Shown piece after piece: positions 37,143 through 50,656 of a stretch of 64,000 bases of DNA. Below the pieces are notes generated by a model. The model was not told the origin of the DNA, did no database searches, and saw nothing but the letters and a program-made list of their open reading frames with translations. Both the position numbers and the translations under genes were made by a program. Within the stretch, counting starts at the first letter, position 1, and the number at the start of each line of letters is the position of its first letter. Source of the DNA: Parus major (lineage: Eukaryota > Chordata > Aves > Passeriformes > Paridae); the NCBI RefSeq assembly GCF_001522545.3, contig NC_031773.1, positions 21,826,460 to 21,890,459 of the forward strand. Direction: 5' to 3'.

Positions 37143-38600
37143 CCTTTCAGATGGTCTGGTGCTTCCAGAATCTGCCTCCATCCTTGCTGCTGAGAGAATA
37201 TGGAGACCTCACCTCAACTTTAAGATGCAGGGATCCCTTAATTTTTAAGGGAATGAGAACTTCCAGCATGCAGCTTCTTTATTCTTTGTAATTCGAATTG
37301 CCAAAGACTTGTGTTTCCAACAAAACTTCTTTGCCTTACGATCAGTCTTTACATTCAGGCTTTATAGCACTTAGTAACTAAACTCTGCTTGAGGTCTAAA
37401 AGAAGGAGGGTTTCATACTGTTCTCTTCTAACTGCATTAAAATGGTACTAAAAAGCATAACAATAGTACAGAAAGTGCTATTTAAAACTAGTTTGAATTT
37501 GTTCCTAAGGCTTTAATGTTATTTGTCTATGTGCTGTTTTGGATTGTTTTTCCTGCATTATGACGTTACTTAAACTCATATTAATTTTTCTTCTTACAGA
37601 ACAATGTGTTTAAAACCCCTTATCTAACCTTTTTCTGAAAATTTTCTCCCACTCCTTATTTTCACTTTGCATGCTTTATGTTTGTTATCTTTTTCTTTTC
37701 CTTTAAATAACTCATTTTCTTTCTTTATTAGAAAGCAAAACCATTATATTTTTTGAAGTGAAACTTGCATTATAGAAATTGCAGCTCAAAGAGTCCTTAA
37801 AGATAAGTATTGATTTAAGGCAGCCTCATACAAATAAAGCAAAACAAGCTCTTACAGCTTCATAAAATCCATAGCTTTACATGACCCAAGAACAAAAACA
37901 TTGATTACTTTCTTTAGTCTGCTTACTAAAGTAACTCAAAATGTACTTTTACAAATGTGCTATTTCTGAGGACCTGATGACAATTTCCATCTCTGTTTGT
38001 CATGTAGAACAAGTGGCTAAATGTTAAACTTCACAGTGAATTTAACATCTCAGTAAGAATGCCTTGAGGAAATAGAAATGTGCTTCTGACAATGTAATGT
38101 GATTTTAAAATTTTTGTGTATTAGATTAACTCTTCCCCCTAAGGGATTAAAAGGAAAAAAGAATAAAATATTGCAACAGCTATACAAAGTTTTCTGAACA
38201 GCATCACCTCTGAAATTAAAACCTGGTATGGGCTATTGGGAATGTTGCCAATTCCTAATTTCATTGTAGGAGCTGAAGTTCCTACAGTGAAGTGGCCATT
38301 TGAGGAAAAAACTTGGAAATTCAAATATGAGAAAAACAAGCCTTGAGTAATTCTATTTTAGGTGCTTCATTTAAGAAGACAGACTCTAGGTTTGGTCAGT
38401 CATCTAAAGGTAGAAATAGACTTCTCCTGAGCAAGATGGAGAACACTTTTACTAGCTCTCTCTTCATTTGCACTGTGGAGCCAGTCTTTCTCCTTTGGCC
38501 ACTGTGGGACTGTAAAAAAGCAGCCCCCACTTTTAGGGTACCAGGATGTCATGGCTGTAAGAAAACATTCAAAATTAAATCTGGATACAATTGGGAAAAG

Positions 38601-38618
38601 AAAAAAAAAAAAAAAAAA
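38601..38618. repeat. A18 homopolymer
   Basis: Eighteen A, preceded by GAAAAG-like sequence and followed by GGGG. No polyadenylation signal is seen at a suitable distance upstream. Confidence 0.9.
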
Positions 38619-41600
38619 GGGGACTTGATTAAAACCTGTTATCTTATTTGTTTAAAAAAAAATGCTCCTTTCACAAAAATTAAAGGAGTAGTAATTAGGA
38701 AAAAAGTGAAAAAGTGAATATATTTTGTCTTTCTGAATAACCTCAGTTTCTAGCTTGAACCATGTTGGTAAGCTCTAGAATGCTTTGCAACATTAAACTA
38801 TTTGTTGACTGTATAATTTCATAATGTCATGTTATGGAAGTTAATGGTCTAAACCAACAATTCATCTAAGATAAGCTGTTTCTCTAATTACCATATTGAT
38901 ATTTTTGACTGCTCCACTGATGCACAGAAAATTGATACATTCAGCACAGTTGTGGAAGTTAGATGTAAATTACATATTACACATAAAATAAACCCTAAAC
39001 TTTAAAACACTTCTTTTATAATGCAGCAATAGGACTAAATGCCTTTATAATAGGAAAGAGTTGACCAATATTTTCATCTTTTATTCAGCTATCATTTTTC
39101 TTTCACTTAACATTATGATTGAGTCCCATTTGCAAATAGTGTGACTTACTTGAAAATTTAATCTAACACCTGATTGGATAAATAAGGTCAATTTAGGATG
39201 AAGCAAATGAATACTATTAGACCAAACATCTGTCACTCTCTTGTGGCACAATTAATCTGATGAAATGGTTACCTCTTCATCAATTTCTTGACATTATAGG
39301 AGTGAAGTCATCATAATAGAGCACTATCATAAGATCAATGTTTTTAACTTTGAAAATAAATGTCTTGGCTCTGCCTCAGCATTAATGTGGCAGCCAGAGT
39401 ATTAACCTAAGCCAACTTTTGTTTCCATTGACACTATTTCCTAGTTAAGAACATACTTCTGAGCACTTTTTTTTGGGTTATAAAACTTCTCAAATTAATT
39501 TTAGGAGTAAAAACCCCTGTGTTGTACAGTAATTGTGTTACTTGAGGGAAGAAATTGCAAATAGAAGGAAGATTTTAGTTACAAGTAGCCATATCTGCAT
39601 AATTAAATTACAGGAAACCACAATATATAAATAGGAAATATTTATAGTTAAATATGTTTAATGATAAGTAGTGCCAATTACAGTAAATTCCAGTAATGTT
39701 TTACAACCATAATAATCTAGACAACATATCATGTTAAAATTTTCTATGTAGATAATTTTATATGTAGATTAATATGCTCATTTAAGATACTTACCTTATT
39801 GAGATTAATGATTTAACACATATAATCACTGAAGTTAATGCAGCTTTTATATTCTGAATTTTATTCCTTATTTGCTTCTGGTTAAGCTTAATTTCTGAGG
39901 TAATCACAAATAATGACAACAAGTTTGTTGATAGTTATGCAGTTCTGTTTTATGTTCCCTGATTCCAAGAAAGCTATATGACTTAACATAAACAGTGCCA
40001 TATGACTTATGTAACTAGCCAAAACACAGCAGATTGCCAATAGAACAAGATGAAATTAGGTTTTGGGAGATATTCCAGTGTTTTGTTTAAAATTTGCATG
40101 TAGAAAAATCTGAGCACTGAAAACCAGTGGAAAATAAATTAAGAACCTATCCTAAAGATAGATGATTTTCTTTTTTTCATGTACTTATGCCATCTCTTCA
40201 AAGTAGAAAGCAAAAATTAATACACTCAGCAGCAGTTATCTGTTTCAGGAGGAAAAAAAACCAACTACTATCAGAGTGACTGGAAAATTTATGATCTTCA
40301 CAGGGGGTAAAATTCTTTAAACATTTAGGTAAAAGACCAACCTGCCTCTGAGCTAAAGTGACCCAAGACACCAATTAATTCTAAAAGATTAGGAGTCTCC
40401 AAGATGTGTGGAAGTATTGCTTTGTGTCATGAGGAAGGCAGTTCACAAGTTTTGACCACCAGGGTATTCACATCACCTTGATGTGAACAAAACTTATCCT
40501 AACTGAACAAGTGCATAGTTACCCACTGCTTTTAGAGGCCACTCCTTCTCCATATGGTCTGTACATGATAGCCCAGCCACCTAATCAGGGGTATTAATTC
40601 ATATGCTTTATTTAAGCTCTCACATTACTGGAATGAGCACATCTCTAACCTTTGACCAGAGGGACCAGCTGTCAGAGACTTCACCCTTTGCACATCTTCC
40701 AAAAAACACCAGGACAATTACCCTCTCCAGGTATTCCATCAGTTTTAAAAGACACACTCAGAAGTGACTGCACAGGACACGAATGAAAAAGTCGTGACTT
40801 TGGCGATTTGTAGCCCTCTCATGACACTTCTGCTGTAAATAACTTGGAGGGGAAATGTGCAAACATGTAGCTGTTGATGGTCAAGGCTGTGTTGTATATA
40901 ACTATACGGTAGAAAAATCATTAGAATTTACCTTAATTCAAAAGTGCATTCTGCTATAGGCTGCAGGTTGGATGCCTGAACTATTTCGTAATGCTCAGAA
41001 GATCCATCATAACAATTTGAGGAAGTGTTTTTGGAAAAAATACCAAAATGTGGACCAATGTATACATCAAAATACGAATCTTCATCTTTCTTGTTATTTC
41101 TACTAGAGGAATATGTTGAACTTATGTATCACTGAAATCCTTGTGGTTATGTATTATCAATAAACACAGGGTGGCATAGAACTTCCATCTTCTTCAGAAA
41201 ATTGTCTTTCATTACTAGAGATTAAATTGCTGTTTACTTTTGATTAAACACTGCAAAAAAACAAATCCATGTAAGGAGAGATTGTGATCTAAGGCTAGCT
41301 TAGAAAAGACAGTAAGTGTGCATGAATCTGAAATAATCTCCTATATATTTGTAAAATTTAAAGCAGTTTTGTTTCACTATAAACCTAACTTAGCCAATGT
41401 AAGCCTCTGCTGAGCTCTGTGAGATTTATAAGGCTTAAGAGTATTTATTTTAATTGAGTGACAACTGGCAAAGTTAACTTTAGTCTAAAATTAAAAACTA
41501 GAAATACATACTTTTCATAGTTATGTCTAATTCTTCATTGGGACCTCAATGCATGAAAGTCTTAGAATTCATTATTCCATTTTGCAAACAATTTTCATTG

Positions 41601-41889
41601 AAAAAATTAATGTAGATGAATGGTGCAAAGTCTGGTGATTCAATCCTGAATCTGTAAGATTTTAGGACTGCATGGCTATGAGAATATTTTTTATTATGGT
41701 GTTTTGAGTGTAAAATGAGAGAATATGAGCACCATATGTGTCCTTCCCTTCTCCTTTATTAGACATTAACGTTACTACAATACTCTAGTGCTATGTCAGT
41801 GTTGGGATTGAGAACTGCTGGTTTATTGCAAAGCTTCCCAAATGAAAAGAGAATTACTGTTGCATAGCTTGAAGACAAAATTTGCCTCA

Positions 41890-42070
41890 GAGTGACATCT
41901 CTACTTGTGAGAAAAGAGGGCCCTGAGGTGGCCCTGGTGAAGCTGCCCCAGACCCGTGTTCTGTCCAACTGTTCCCGTAATTCTTGTCTCAGCCATGGGC
42001 TGTGCCCGCGCAAGGAGTCCCAGGGTGACAGCTGGGAACGGCGTGTTCCACATCACCCTGCAGGGGAAGA
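41890..42070. other. GC- and CpG-richer patch of unknown origin
   Basis: About 180 bp contain CCCGTG, CCCGTAATTC, GCCCGCGCAAGG, GGAACGGCGTGTTCC and similar CpG-bearing words inside AT-rich DNA. Overlapping open frames (41892-42236 plus and 41759-42013 minus) read through it. The plus frame begins at GTG, and neither resembles a known protein. GGAACGGCGTGTTCC is itself nearly palindromic (GGAAC...GTTCC). Confidence 0.3.
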
Positions 42071-44614
42071 AAAATTCAGTTGTGTGAATGTGAGCTGTGC
42101 CACGACGTTAAATTTTAGGGCCACAGGATGCTTACAGCATGTAATTTTTAATATTATAAGCACAGACACAATCCGACAAAATGATGTTTGCACAAAGCTT
42201 CTTCTAGAAGTATGGCACCATATGCTTGTGGCATAAGTGGCTGCACAATTCCAATCAAAACTCAAATCAAGCAAACGCAGCAAAAATTTTTCTCAGATGT
42301 AAACTTCTACACAGAATTTTAAAAAATATTAGGTAGTCACTGGTTATTCATATTTCTTCCTAAAGTTAACTTGTTTCCACTACAAGGTTGACATAACCCT
42401 CTTTCCATAATTCAAATTAGATGCTTTTCCCTTTAAAACATGTCCATATTCTCACAGATAGTTTGCATTTCATAGCAGTTGAATTCAGGTGGAACAGTCG
42501 ATACACTTTTTATTTTCAGAATCAGTTTAAGTCACCTACCAAAGCTGATGAAAACTGAGAAGAATTTTCAGAAATTTTGATTCCAGGAATGCTTCAAAAA
42601 CTTTGGTTTTGGATACTTCTTCAAGAACAATAAGAAATATTATGGAAGTTCTGCTTTATTTCTGAGTTGACAATTGTCAGGAATTTTTTCTTATTCCAGG
42701 GAGAAATGAATTGTACAAAGGACTACAAAGGAATTTATTAAACAGAGTAATTTTCATTGTGTATCTCTGTTGCAAACACATAAATTCAGAAGGAACAGGC
42801 ATGGAGGTTTAAAAGAGAAAAAAAAAATAGTGCAAATTGAGACTGACAATTTCTTTCATCATAGGGAGATTTCTAACAGTATAATGGGCTTTAAAGAGAA
42901 TAAATGAGGCTTTAATTTATTGACACTTCAGTTGCTTCCTTTATTAGCTCTTTGTAAACCTTAAGAACTCACAGTGACATGGAAAAATGGACTCAGGTTA
43001 AGATTAGCACTATAAGGGTAGGATTTGCACAGCAGCTTAAAACCCAAATGTCCTTTTGACAACAAAGAGCAAAGTGCATACATCAAAAACACTGTTCCTG
43101 CTCTGGCACTTAAAAATCTGCTAGAAAAACTCCCAAGCAGACATGTTTCTGTGACTACAAAGCCATACTCATGGCTAGTTTCAATGGCTTTCATGCCAAA
43201 TTGTCTGGCAATAGCCCCAGTGGAGATACAGACTGGATGATATCTCACAAGCGTTGCTGGGCTGCATCATCCCTAAAACATGGCAAAAGTCTATTTAACT
43301 ATAAAATGTATAACATTTTGAAAGAAAATTGGAAGTGTGTCAGCTTCTATTGCCTTTTAGCCAAATGGGTAGAGACCAACTTAGATATGGGGTGGTTTGG
43401 TTTGGGTCTTCTCCCTGCCTGGGCTAAGCAAAGATTTGAGAAAAGATATCCCAATAACTAGAAATATTCTATGTATAGGAAGGGTTGGAAGAGGAAGACA
43501 GCATGACAATCCTTCTGATGACACCACTCTAGAAGAAGAGATGGGATTTTCCAGTGTACAAATATTACAGGGTAAAAGGAACAAGGTGTTCAGTAATTTA
43601 AAAACCTGTCTAGCACCAGAACTGAAGGTTCTGAGTAACTTTCTTTCACAGGAGATTAAGAATTAGAGGATCCAGATTTTGAATTTTTGTTCCTGTAATT
43701 TTTTTTTGTCTCTGCCCCAAATGTACAGAAACCTAATAGTTTGACAAGAACTAGGAGAAGACTGAGATGAATTAATTTCTTACTTGCAATCATAATGTAG
43801 TTTTGTTTTTTCTGACTTTTTAAGTTCCTCATATTATTTAACTAATACAGCCCTTAAGGTTCATTTATACTTCATGTAAATGAAATATAAATGAGCTGGA
43901 GATATTACCAGGGGAAATGGAATAAAATTAATTAATATATTACTTGATTATTTCTTATCATTAGTTATTAATAATTAGGGGTTTTTTCCCTCCTGTACAA
44001 GCATGAGATGCCTGTACTACAGGAAAATGCCACAAAAAGTTAGTGTGTTTTGTTAAACATCATTCTCGGTCTCCAGATACCCCAAATTATCAGCTATTAC
44101 AGAAAGATCCACAGCTGCAACAACCATGAGTTGGTACTATTAGTCATGTTCCCTTGTTGGCTGTTATTTCTCAATGGGATATTGATTACCAGGGAGAATC
44201 AGTATGCTTATCAGAAAGTGTGGAGATTTTTGGGATGTTAAACAGATGCAGTTTTTGCACAAACATAGCCAGGTAGTTAAACCACCAATTCTGAGGACAA
44301 TCTGTTATCTGCTGGAAGTATTCCTGGGGAATTTTCTTCTCTCGTCGCTCATGCTTATTTGTCCCGTTTATCTTCTTCTTCTCAGATAAGGTCTGACAAC
44401 AAAAGTGGTAATACATGGTATGACAGCCAGACATACAAAATCAATCTCTAGAAGGCTGTATACCCTGAATACTATAATGTTACACAGAACCAATACAAAG
44501 CATCATGAAGCCACCTGAGTATTTACTCCCTCCCTGCTTGGTGTGATTTCTGAAATGACAAAATTCTTAATGATTAGGCATCAAGCTTTTACTACATTGG
44601 TGCATTTTCTCCAT

Positions 44615-44634
44615 TAATAATGTCTAATAATGTC
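44615..44634. repeat. 10-bp tandem duplication
   Basis: TAATAATGTC occurs twice without a spacer, at 44615-44624 and 44625-44634. Confidence 0.8.
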
Positions 44635-47083
44635 TGTGAATAGTCCAGCACTTAAGGACAAAAACTGATCAGTGAAAATACTTTGCAATTCACAAATTGG
44701 ACCTGGCACAATATATGCATAGCCAATAAAAACATATATTAATATTCACTGTAATTATACACAATATGTGGTAGATGTACTTTGAGAGAAGCAAAGGAAA
44801 ATACTGTAGATGTAGCCCATGTAAACAAGTCTTTTTTTGTCTTTTTATTTTTTCAAAGAAGGTAAAATTCTAAATGTTTTAGAGACTACATTAGACAATT
44901 TAGAAACCTAATGTAGGAAGATTAGAGCTATGTATGTTAAATAGACTCCTAATGAAAGATTTTTTGAATCATCATCTTAAAGGCTTTTAAAATTATATTG
45001 CTAACAATACTGAATCGGTTAATTTCCTCTCATTAAAAGTTCGGTTTTATGGGGAGTGACATTTGCATTAGTCTCCAATCATTATAAGCACTGTAGAAAA
45101 ATGGGAAATATATTTAAAAATAGCTCAACACTGCTATCACTTCATCAAGAAAAATTCACCATGAAATATGCTGTTCCCAATGGAAATCTAGTACAAGGAA
45201 AACCCTACTCCGTCCTTGCAAGTGTCATGTTTAATGAATGTATTTGACAAATTCTGAAATCTTTAGTAATACATAATGACACAGAACGATTGAAGCAGTC
45301 TATTAAATATATTCTTACTGTTCAGGTTCAACTTAAACTCCATACAGAACAGGTACACATTTTATTTTAACTGGTGATGTGAAAATTCCAGAGCTACATG
45401 TTTATCAATTTATGCACATTGCAGTTAGATGTGTCACACTATCTTATCAAAGATGGAGTTTTAAGAGAAAATTAAAGAAACTCCTTTTCTTCCTGTGTAA
45501 ATGAAAACGAACACTATGAATACATGATCTGAAGACACAAACACAGTCTTAATTGTGTGAGAGTTTGTGAATAACAAAGAAGGAACAACCATCTTTAGGA
45601 AGGACTAAGCATTTTCCACTTTTGGTCATTGACTGAGAAGAACAAGAATGTTCCAGTATGTATTTACATAAATTATTTTCACTCAGACTTCTATATGAAC
45701 TTAATGGTTTCATCTTTTTCTACATTAACTGCTGACAACATGGATACTCAAGCTGTAAATTTAAATTGACTTAATGTAAGTTTAGTGTAGGTTAATAATT
45801 TAACAAATGCAAAATGCACTTTTTGATTAGCATAAAAATTTGAGCTGATGGCTTTTTAGGAGATACAAATACCAAAATAGCCAATTAAACTCTGTTGAGC
45901 TTTGGCTTTGTAATTTTTCCTCTTCATTTGCATCTTGGGCAAGGTTATGAGCTGAGCTGATATCACTGAAAATAGAGTTATGCCAAAGAAGAATTTCTGA
46001 AATGCTACCTAATGATACTGGGGTACAAAAGAACAAAATGAACCCTTGCTAATTGAACAATTTCTTTGCTTACCTCATTTATGTTTACTACATTTAGGAT
46101 TTGAAGTAATTTCTGAGTATTTTTTGTACATAACAGACACTATATGAAAAGCCTGTTGATGCCTCACACAACTGTAACAATAATAATGTAAAAAAGAAAT
46201 AACACGCAAGAGAAATTTGTTGCCAACTTGAAGATTTTTGCTTAAGTAAATCATGAATTAAAAGGTATGTTCTTTACCTTTTGAATCTATTCTGAACCTT
46301 TGCTGAAAAATCCTTGACTATAATGCGCTTCAATATTTGCATTTTTGCAGACGAAAGCATCATTTTTATTATTATACCCAAATGTATTAAAATGCATAGT
46401 TAAAATAAGTCAGAAAAAATTCTACTGCAAGCAATCTACTTTCCATATGGATTATTAATAATACAAGATTGATGCTTGTCAGTGATTAAATGTTTCAGTC
46501 TACTATTTTTCAGCGTAGCAAGCAGAACATTTAATATACTGCACATTATTTTTCCTTTTCCTTATTTAAATCTTCTAGTAAGCACACACCATGACAGCAG
46601 GAGACACAACAATGACTGAATGTGCACAGCTACCACTAGATCATTCTCCCTCTATTAAAAACCGAATTGAATGTAGCAATGATGTCCTGGCAGCTCAGTG
46701 TTATTTCTGGGTCAACATCATATCTCTCCAGGAAAGGTGTTTTTGTTGTTGGCCTGACTCTCCCTCTTTCAGATTTAACTGACATACTTGAAACCGTGCC
46801 AGGGTGCAAGAGCATTTCGAGTTCAGCAATGAGGAAAGCAGTTTGGGTAGGTGCCATGAACAAGCAGCTTTCTGAGAGACATGTGGAGAGGAGATTCAGT
46901 GCATGATTTTTTTTGAAATGAGGAAGACATACACACCTCCACAGTGAACACTGCTCTTCCTCTTTCCTCCTTTTTTTCTCCCAGAGAAAACAGAGATCAA
47001 AGACCATGTATTATGTATTATGTTTCATTCCCCCCAAAGCACTATGCTAAATTTTGAATTAAAATCTGAAGATGGGTTTTAGT

Positions 47084-47098
47084 AAAAAAAAAAAAAAA
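47084..47098. repeat. A15 homopolymer
   Basis: Fifteen consecutive A, preceded by TTTTAGT. It is a simple repeat with no recognised retroposed sequence. Confidence 0.9.
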
Positions 47099-50000
47099 TT
47101 GTGGTAAATCAAATCTGTAGACAAACTTATGAAGAAAAAGAATTAATTTGCTTCAAGGTAAAATGAGATTTTCCTCAAACAAACCCAGAAAAAGACTATC
47201 ATAGCATTAAAGAAGAAAACAGTGTTGTTACAATAATACCTCCTTCTGCTTCCCTTATTAGCAAGCTAATCCAAGTATTAGGTACTTTATTATTGTTTTT
47301 CATTGTAGGTATAAAACCTCGAAGCAGCACAGGCAGGGTTCCTGTGTGCACTGCACTGGGGACTGTGCAAACAGAAGAACAGCAGCAGGCAATTTAGATT
47401 TAAGACAGCTCATCAGCAAGTGCAGGCAGACAGAGACCGCAAAGGCACACGAGGTAGTGTTAGTCAGTGTGAGTGACAACAGTTTTGTCAGGGGTTGTGT
47501 AAGCATTGCAGCAAAGGAAAGGCAGAATTTGTGATTTGAAGGAAAACAGCAAGGCAGGTTGGCAGGTACTTATGGGCTGCACCTTTAGGTTATGGATGAA
47601 ATCATGGAAGTGCATACTGGAAAATCTGCTGAAAGCATGAGGGAACTATCTGGGGGATAAATGAGTCTGGGTGACTGTGCATCTGAACAGTCCTAAAGCC
47701 ACAGAGATATAGGTAATGTTTATGGGGTTTAGAAAAGTGGCCCAGCAACAAAATACATTATGATACAGTGACTGTCCTTGTCAAGGCTATAGAAAAAGGG
47801 TGTTTTAGCTATTGAGGCATACATTGAACCATTTAACTAGGAAGAATGTATGTGTAGAAAAAAACACCTGCATGATTTATGTTTCCACTTGAAAAGAAGT
47901 TCCCCCAAACATTTTCTCCAGGAAAAAAAACAGTTAGTCTGTGGTAATAGACCTTAACATAAATTTGCACATGAATTAATCTTACTGTATGCTTACTAAA
48001 TTAGTCAAAAGGAAGAACTAAAACTCTCAAAGCTTCCAGAATGACATTAAAATCCCACAGTGATGTGATAGACAGCAGCAGCTTGTGATGCATGATTTCC
48101 CTAAGAATAACTAAAAAAATATTTTTTTTCCAGAGATTTTCAGCTAAAAAGGAAGGAAATGGTGTCCATTTGGGATGCTCTAGGACAGTGGCTGGCCAGC
48201 AAGAGCTTCAAGACATCTGGGAAAGGCAGAAAAAAAGAGGCAGAGAGGAGGAGGAGGGAAAAGGAAAGCAGGAAGACAGAATGTTTGCAGAAAAAAATAG
48301 GTTGCAGATTGGTTACAGGAATTTTCTTGAAAAATTTTTGGCTGCCACTTTCTTTTTTTTATATATTTTTTTTAAAAACCAGAACACCAGCCATCCTTGT
48401 GTAGCTGAGATTATTTCTGTGGTCCTCACCACTTACAAAGGGTATGATCTCTTCAGTACAACTTGTTCAGTGTTCACCAGCACAATTCCCAAAATAGTCT
48501 CCCAATCAAGATCAAATATAGTTGTGATTTGCAGTCTGTATTGACTGATGAGCCAGCTGACTGAGACAGCTGGTACATGATAGTCAGGCTTTAAGGCATT
48601 CCATAATTTCAATTTAATTTCAAAGGTTACACTATAAGTAGGCACAAAATAAGTAATTTGCATGAGGACAAAGATAATCTCTGGAAATAACTATGGAATT
48701 CATAAATTATACAGTTACAGAACAGCCTTTTTATTTCTTTTGCCTGAGAACAGTAGAATTGTTGTCAGTATAATACTGTAATATTCATAAGTAGCATTAC
48801 AAATGCATGTGGAGAAGGTTTGCTGCTAGTGTTACTGGTATACATGATGAGAAAACACTATGTTATCTACATAGTTGTATATATATATGTATAAACCACA
48901 TCAACCAACCCCATAGTTTAAGAATCCCATTTCATCCTTACCATTATCAAGAATCTTTAAATATGCCAACGTTATGGGTCCACCTCATGGAAACCCAGCT
49001 GTTAAGAAGTCATTATCTAAACATGAATTACAAAGTCTATTTCAATGGCCACTATTTTTGAATCATGTCACTTATTTTAGTCACAAAGCCACCTCAGTTC
49101 TACACAAATCCTGATTAAAAATTTCACAGCTAATTGTTTCTGTCAGTGATCTGTAATCATGAGCAGTGATCCTCTGTATACTGAATGGTTAAGCCCACCA
49201 TCAGCTCAGGAAAACATCCCTTTCTTTGATGTTTGGTGAGGTTTTGAGAAACCTCAGATCTAAATAATTCTAGTACTGGTGAAGGATGTTTGGGAGGTTT
49301 AAGAAGTAAGCTTTTGGGACAAATCCAAAAGGCAATTAGAGCAGCTAGAGCATAATTAATAGAAATAATGAGGAAAATTTAAAATGTTCTATGATCACTA
49401 ATTCAGAATGGATAAACAGTCTCTGAGCTTCCTACCAAGGAACACAAATACTTATTTTTCCGAAATTCTAAATCTCATGTGCAAGTTTGGAGTACAAAAT
49501 CTTTGCACAGTTTTCATTCAGTGAGATTTCACATTTGTGGCTTCTTCACAGCTTGTATTTCAAAACCAAACAAAGCCTGATTATAATTCCTTGCCATGTA
49601 AGTGCAAAGGAAGAGAATGATATGAAAAATTCCTCCCCTTTTCTGCAGGTGTGACAAGCTGGGCCCAAAGACATCTCTTCCCTGTTTGCCATGGGACAGG
49701 GGACCTTCATGCTCGAGCTCAGCCCTCCCTGGTGGCTGCTGTCTGAGAAAGAGTCTACCCAGAGCCCAGGAAGACCCACCACAGTCCTCATCTCTGGGGA
49801 AGTTGCATACAGCTCCCTCAGGCTTTTTGGCTCCATTTTTTTTCACTCAGATAAAGCAACTTCATAAAATGCATCAATACAGAATATAAACCTAAAAGAC
49901 AAGAGGACAATTAAGAAGTTTTGTTCCTGTTCAGTTTAATGACCCAGGTGGATTGGACTCCAGATTTGAGTAGAGACCACTGAAGACAGAATTGTCCACT

Positions 50001-50622
50001 TAAGGATCATTCTATTTAAAATAAACCCACACCCTCTTTATTGCTGCTATTTCAAAAATTCAGTCAAAAAAGTCAAATCACAACCTGACATACGGAAGCT
50101 TTCTCATAAAATAAATAATATAAGAAATCCTCTTAGAGATAAACAGGCAACCCATTACTATTGAAAAAATATTTTTTTCTCTATGCAAATATTATGATCT
50201 TCAATAATTATGTTAATTTTTCATTTATATTCACAGCTCATCTCGTAAAATCATTATATGTCTTAACATTAACTTTGATTGCATAAATATTACATTGACT
50301 TTGATCATGTAAGTATTGCACAATCACCATTTAAATAGTTATGAAGGTGACTGAATAGGTTCCAATTGAGTTTAATTTAACTGGAGTAGGAAATATTTTT
50401 TCTTTGATTTTTAAACAGTGCTTTTGATTTAGTTATTTTATATACAGACCATTGAAGTTTTCATTCTTTTATTAACTCACATAAAAATGTGGCATTTCTA
50501 CAAGTGAGTTTGCCTACTACAAAATTATCAAAACAGAACTGTATCTTCCCTTCTATGGGATAACCCAGAAACTAACTCAGGTCCTAATACAGAAGCCCTT
50601 TAACACATTTATCATAAGCTCA

Positions 50623-50656
50623 TGATTAATTGCCATGATTACATTCACTTGATTAC
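50623..50656. promoter_or_regulatory. Candidate regulatory cluster: three TGATTA cores
   Basis: TGATTAAT (50623-50630), TGATTAC (50636-50642) and TGATTAC (50650-50656) lie on the same strand at spacings of 13 and 14 bases. The first, read as TGATTAATTG, fits the PBX-HOX composite TGATTNATKK. The even spacing is noticeable, but no conservation evidence is available. Confidence 0.25.

Larger units (their letters stand above)
30285..47998. other. AT-rich non-coding stretch, no gene recognised
   Basis: No recognisable exon, RNA gene or transposon is seen. It holds a 22-bp perfect AT palindrome (34693-34714), poly-A tracts, a CAG/CTG-rich patch with an AATAAA (about 36940-37142) and a CpG-containing GC-richer patch (about 41890-42070). 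Open frames are short and unrecognised, and most are shadows produced by chance. Confidence 0.6.

Noticed and set aside
48092..48544. Longest ATG frame in the window, 150 codons plus strand, with a T-rich CAG (splice-acceptor-like) near its beginning
   Set aside because: No domain is recognisable and the middle is a low-complexity E/K/R stretch. In AT-rich DNA of this length about one frame this long is expected by chance. A blastp hit in other birds would reopen it.
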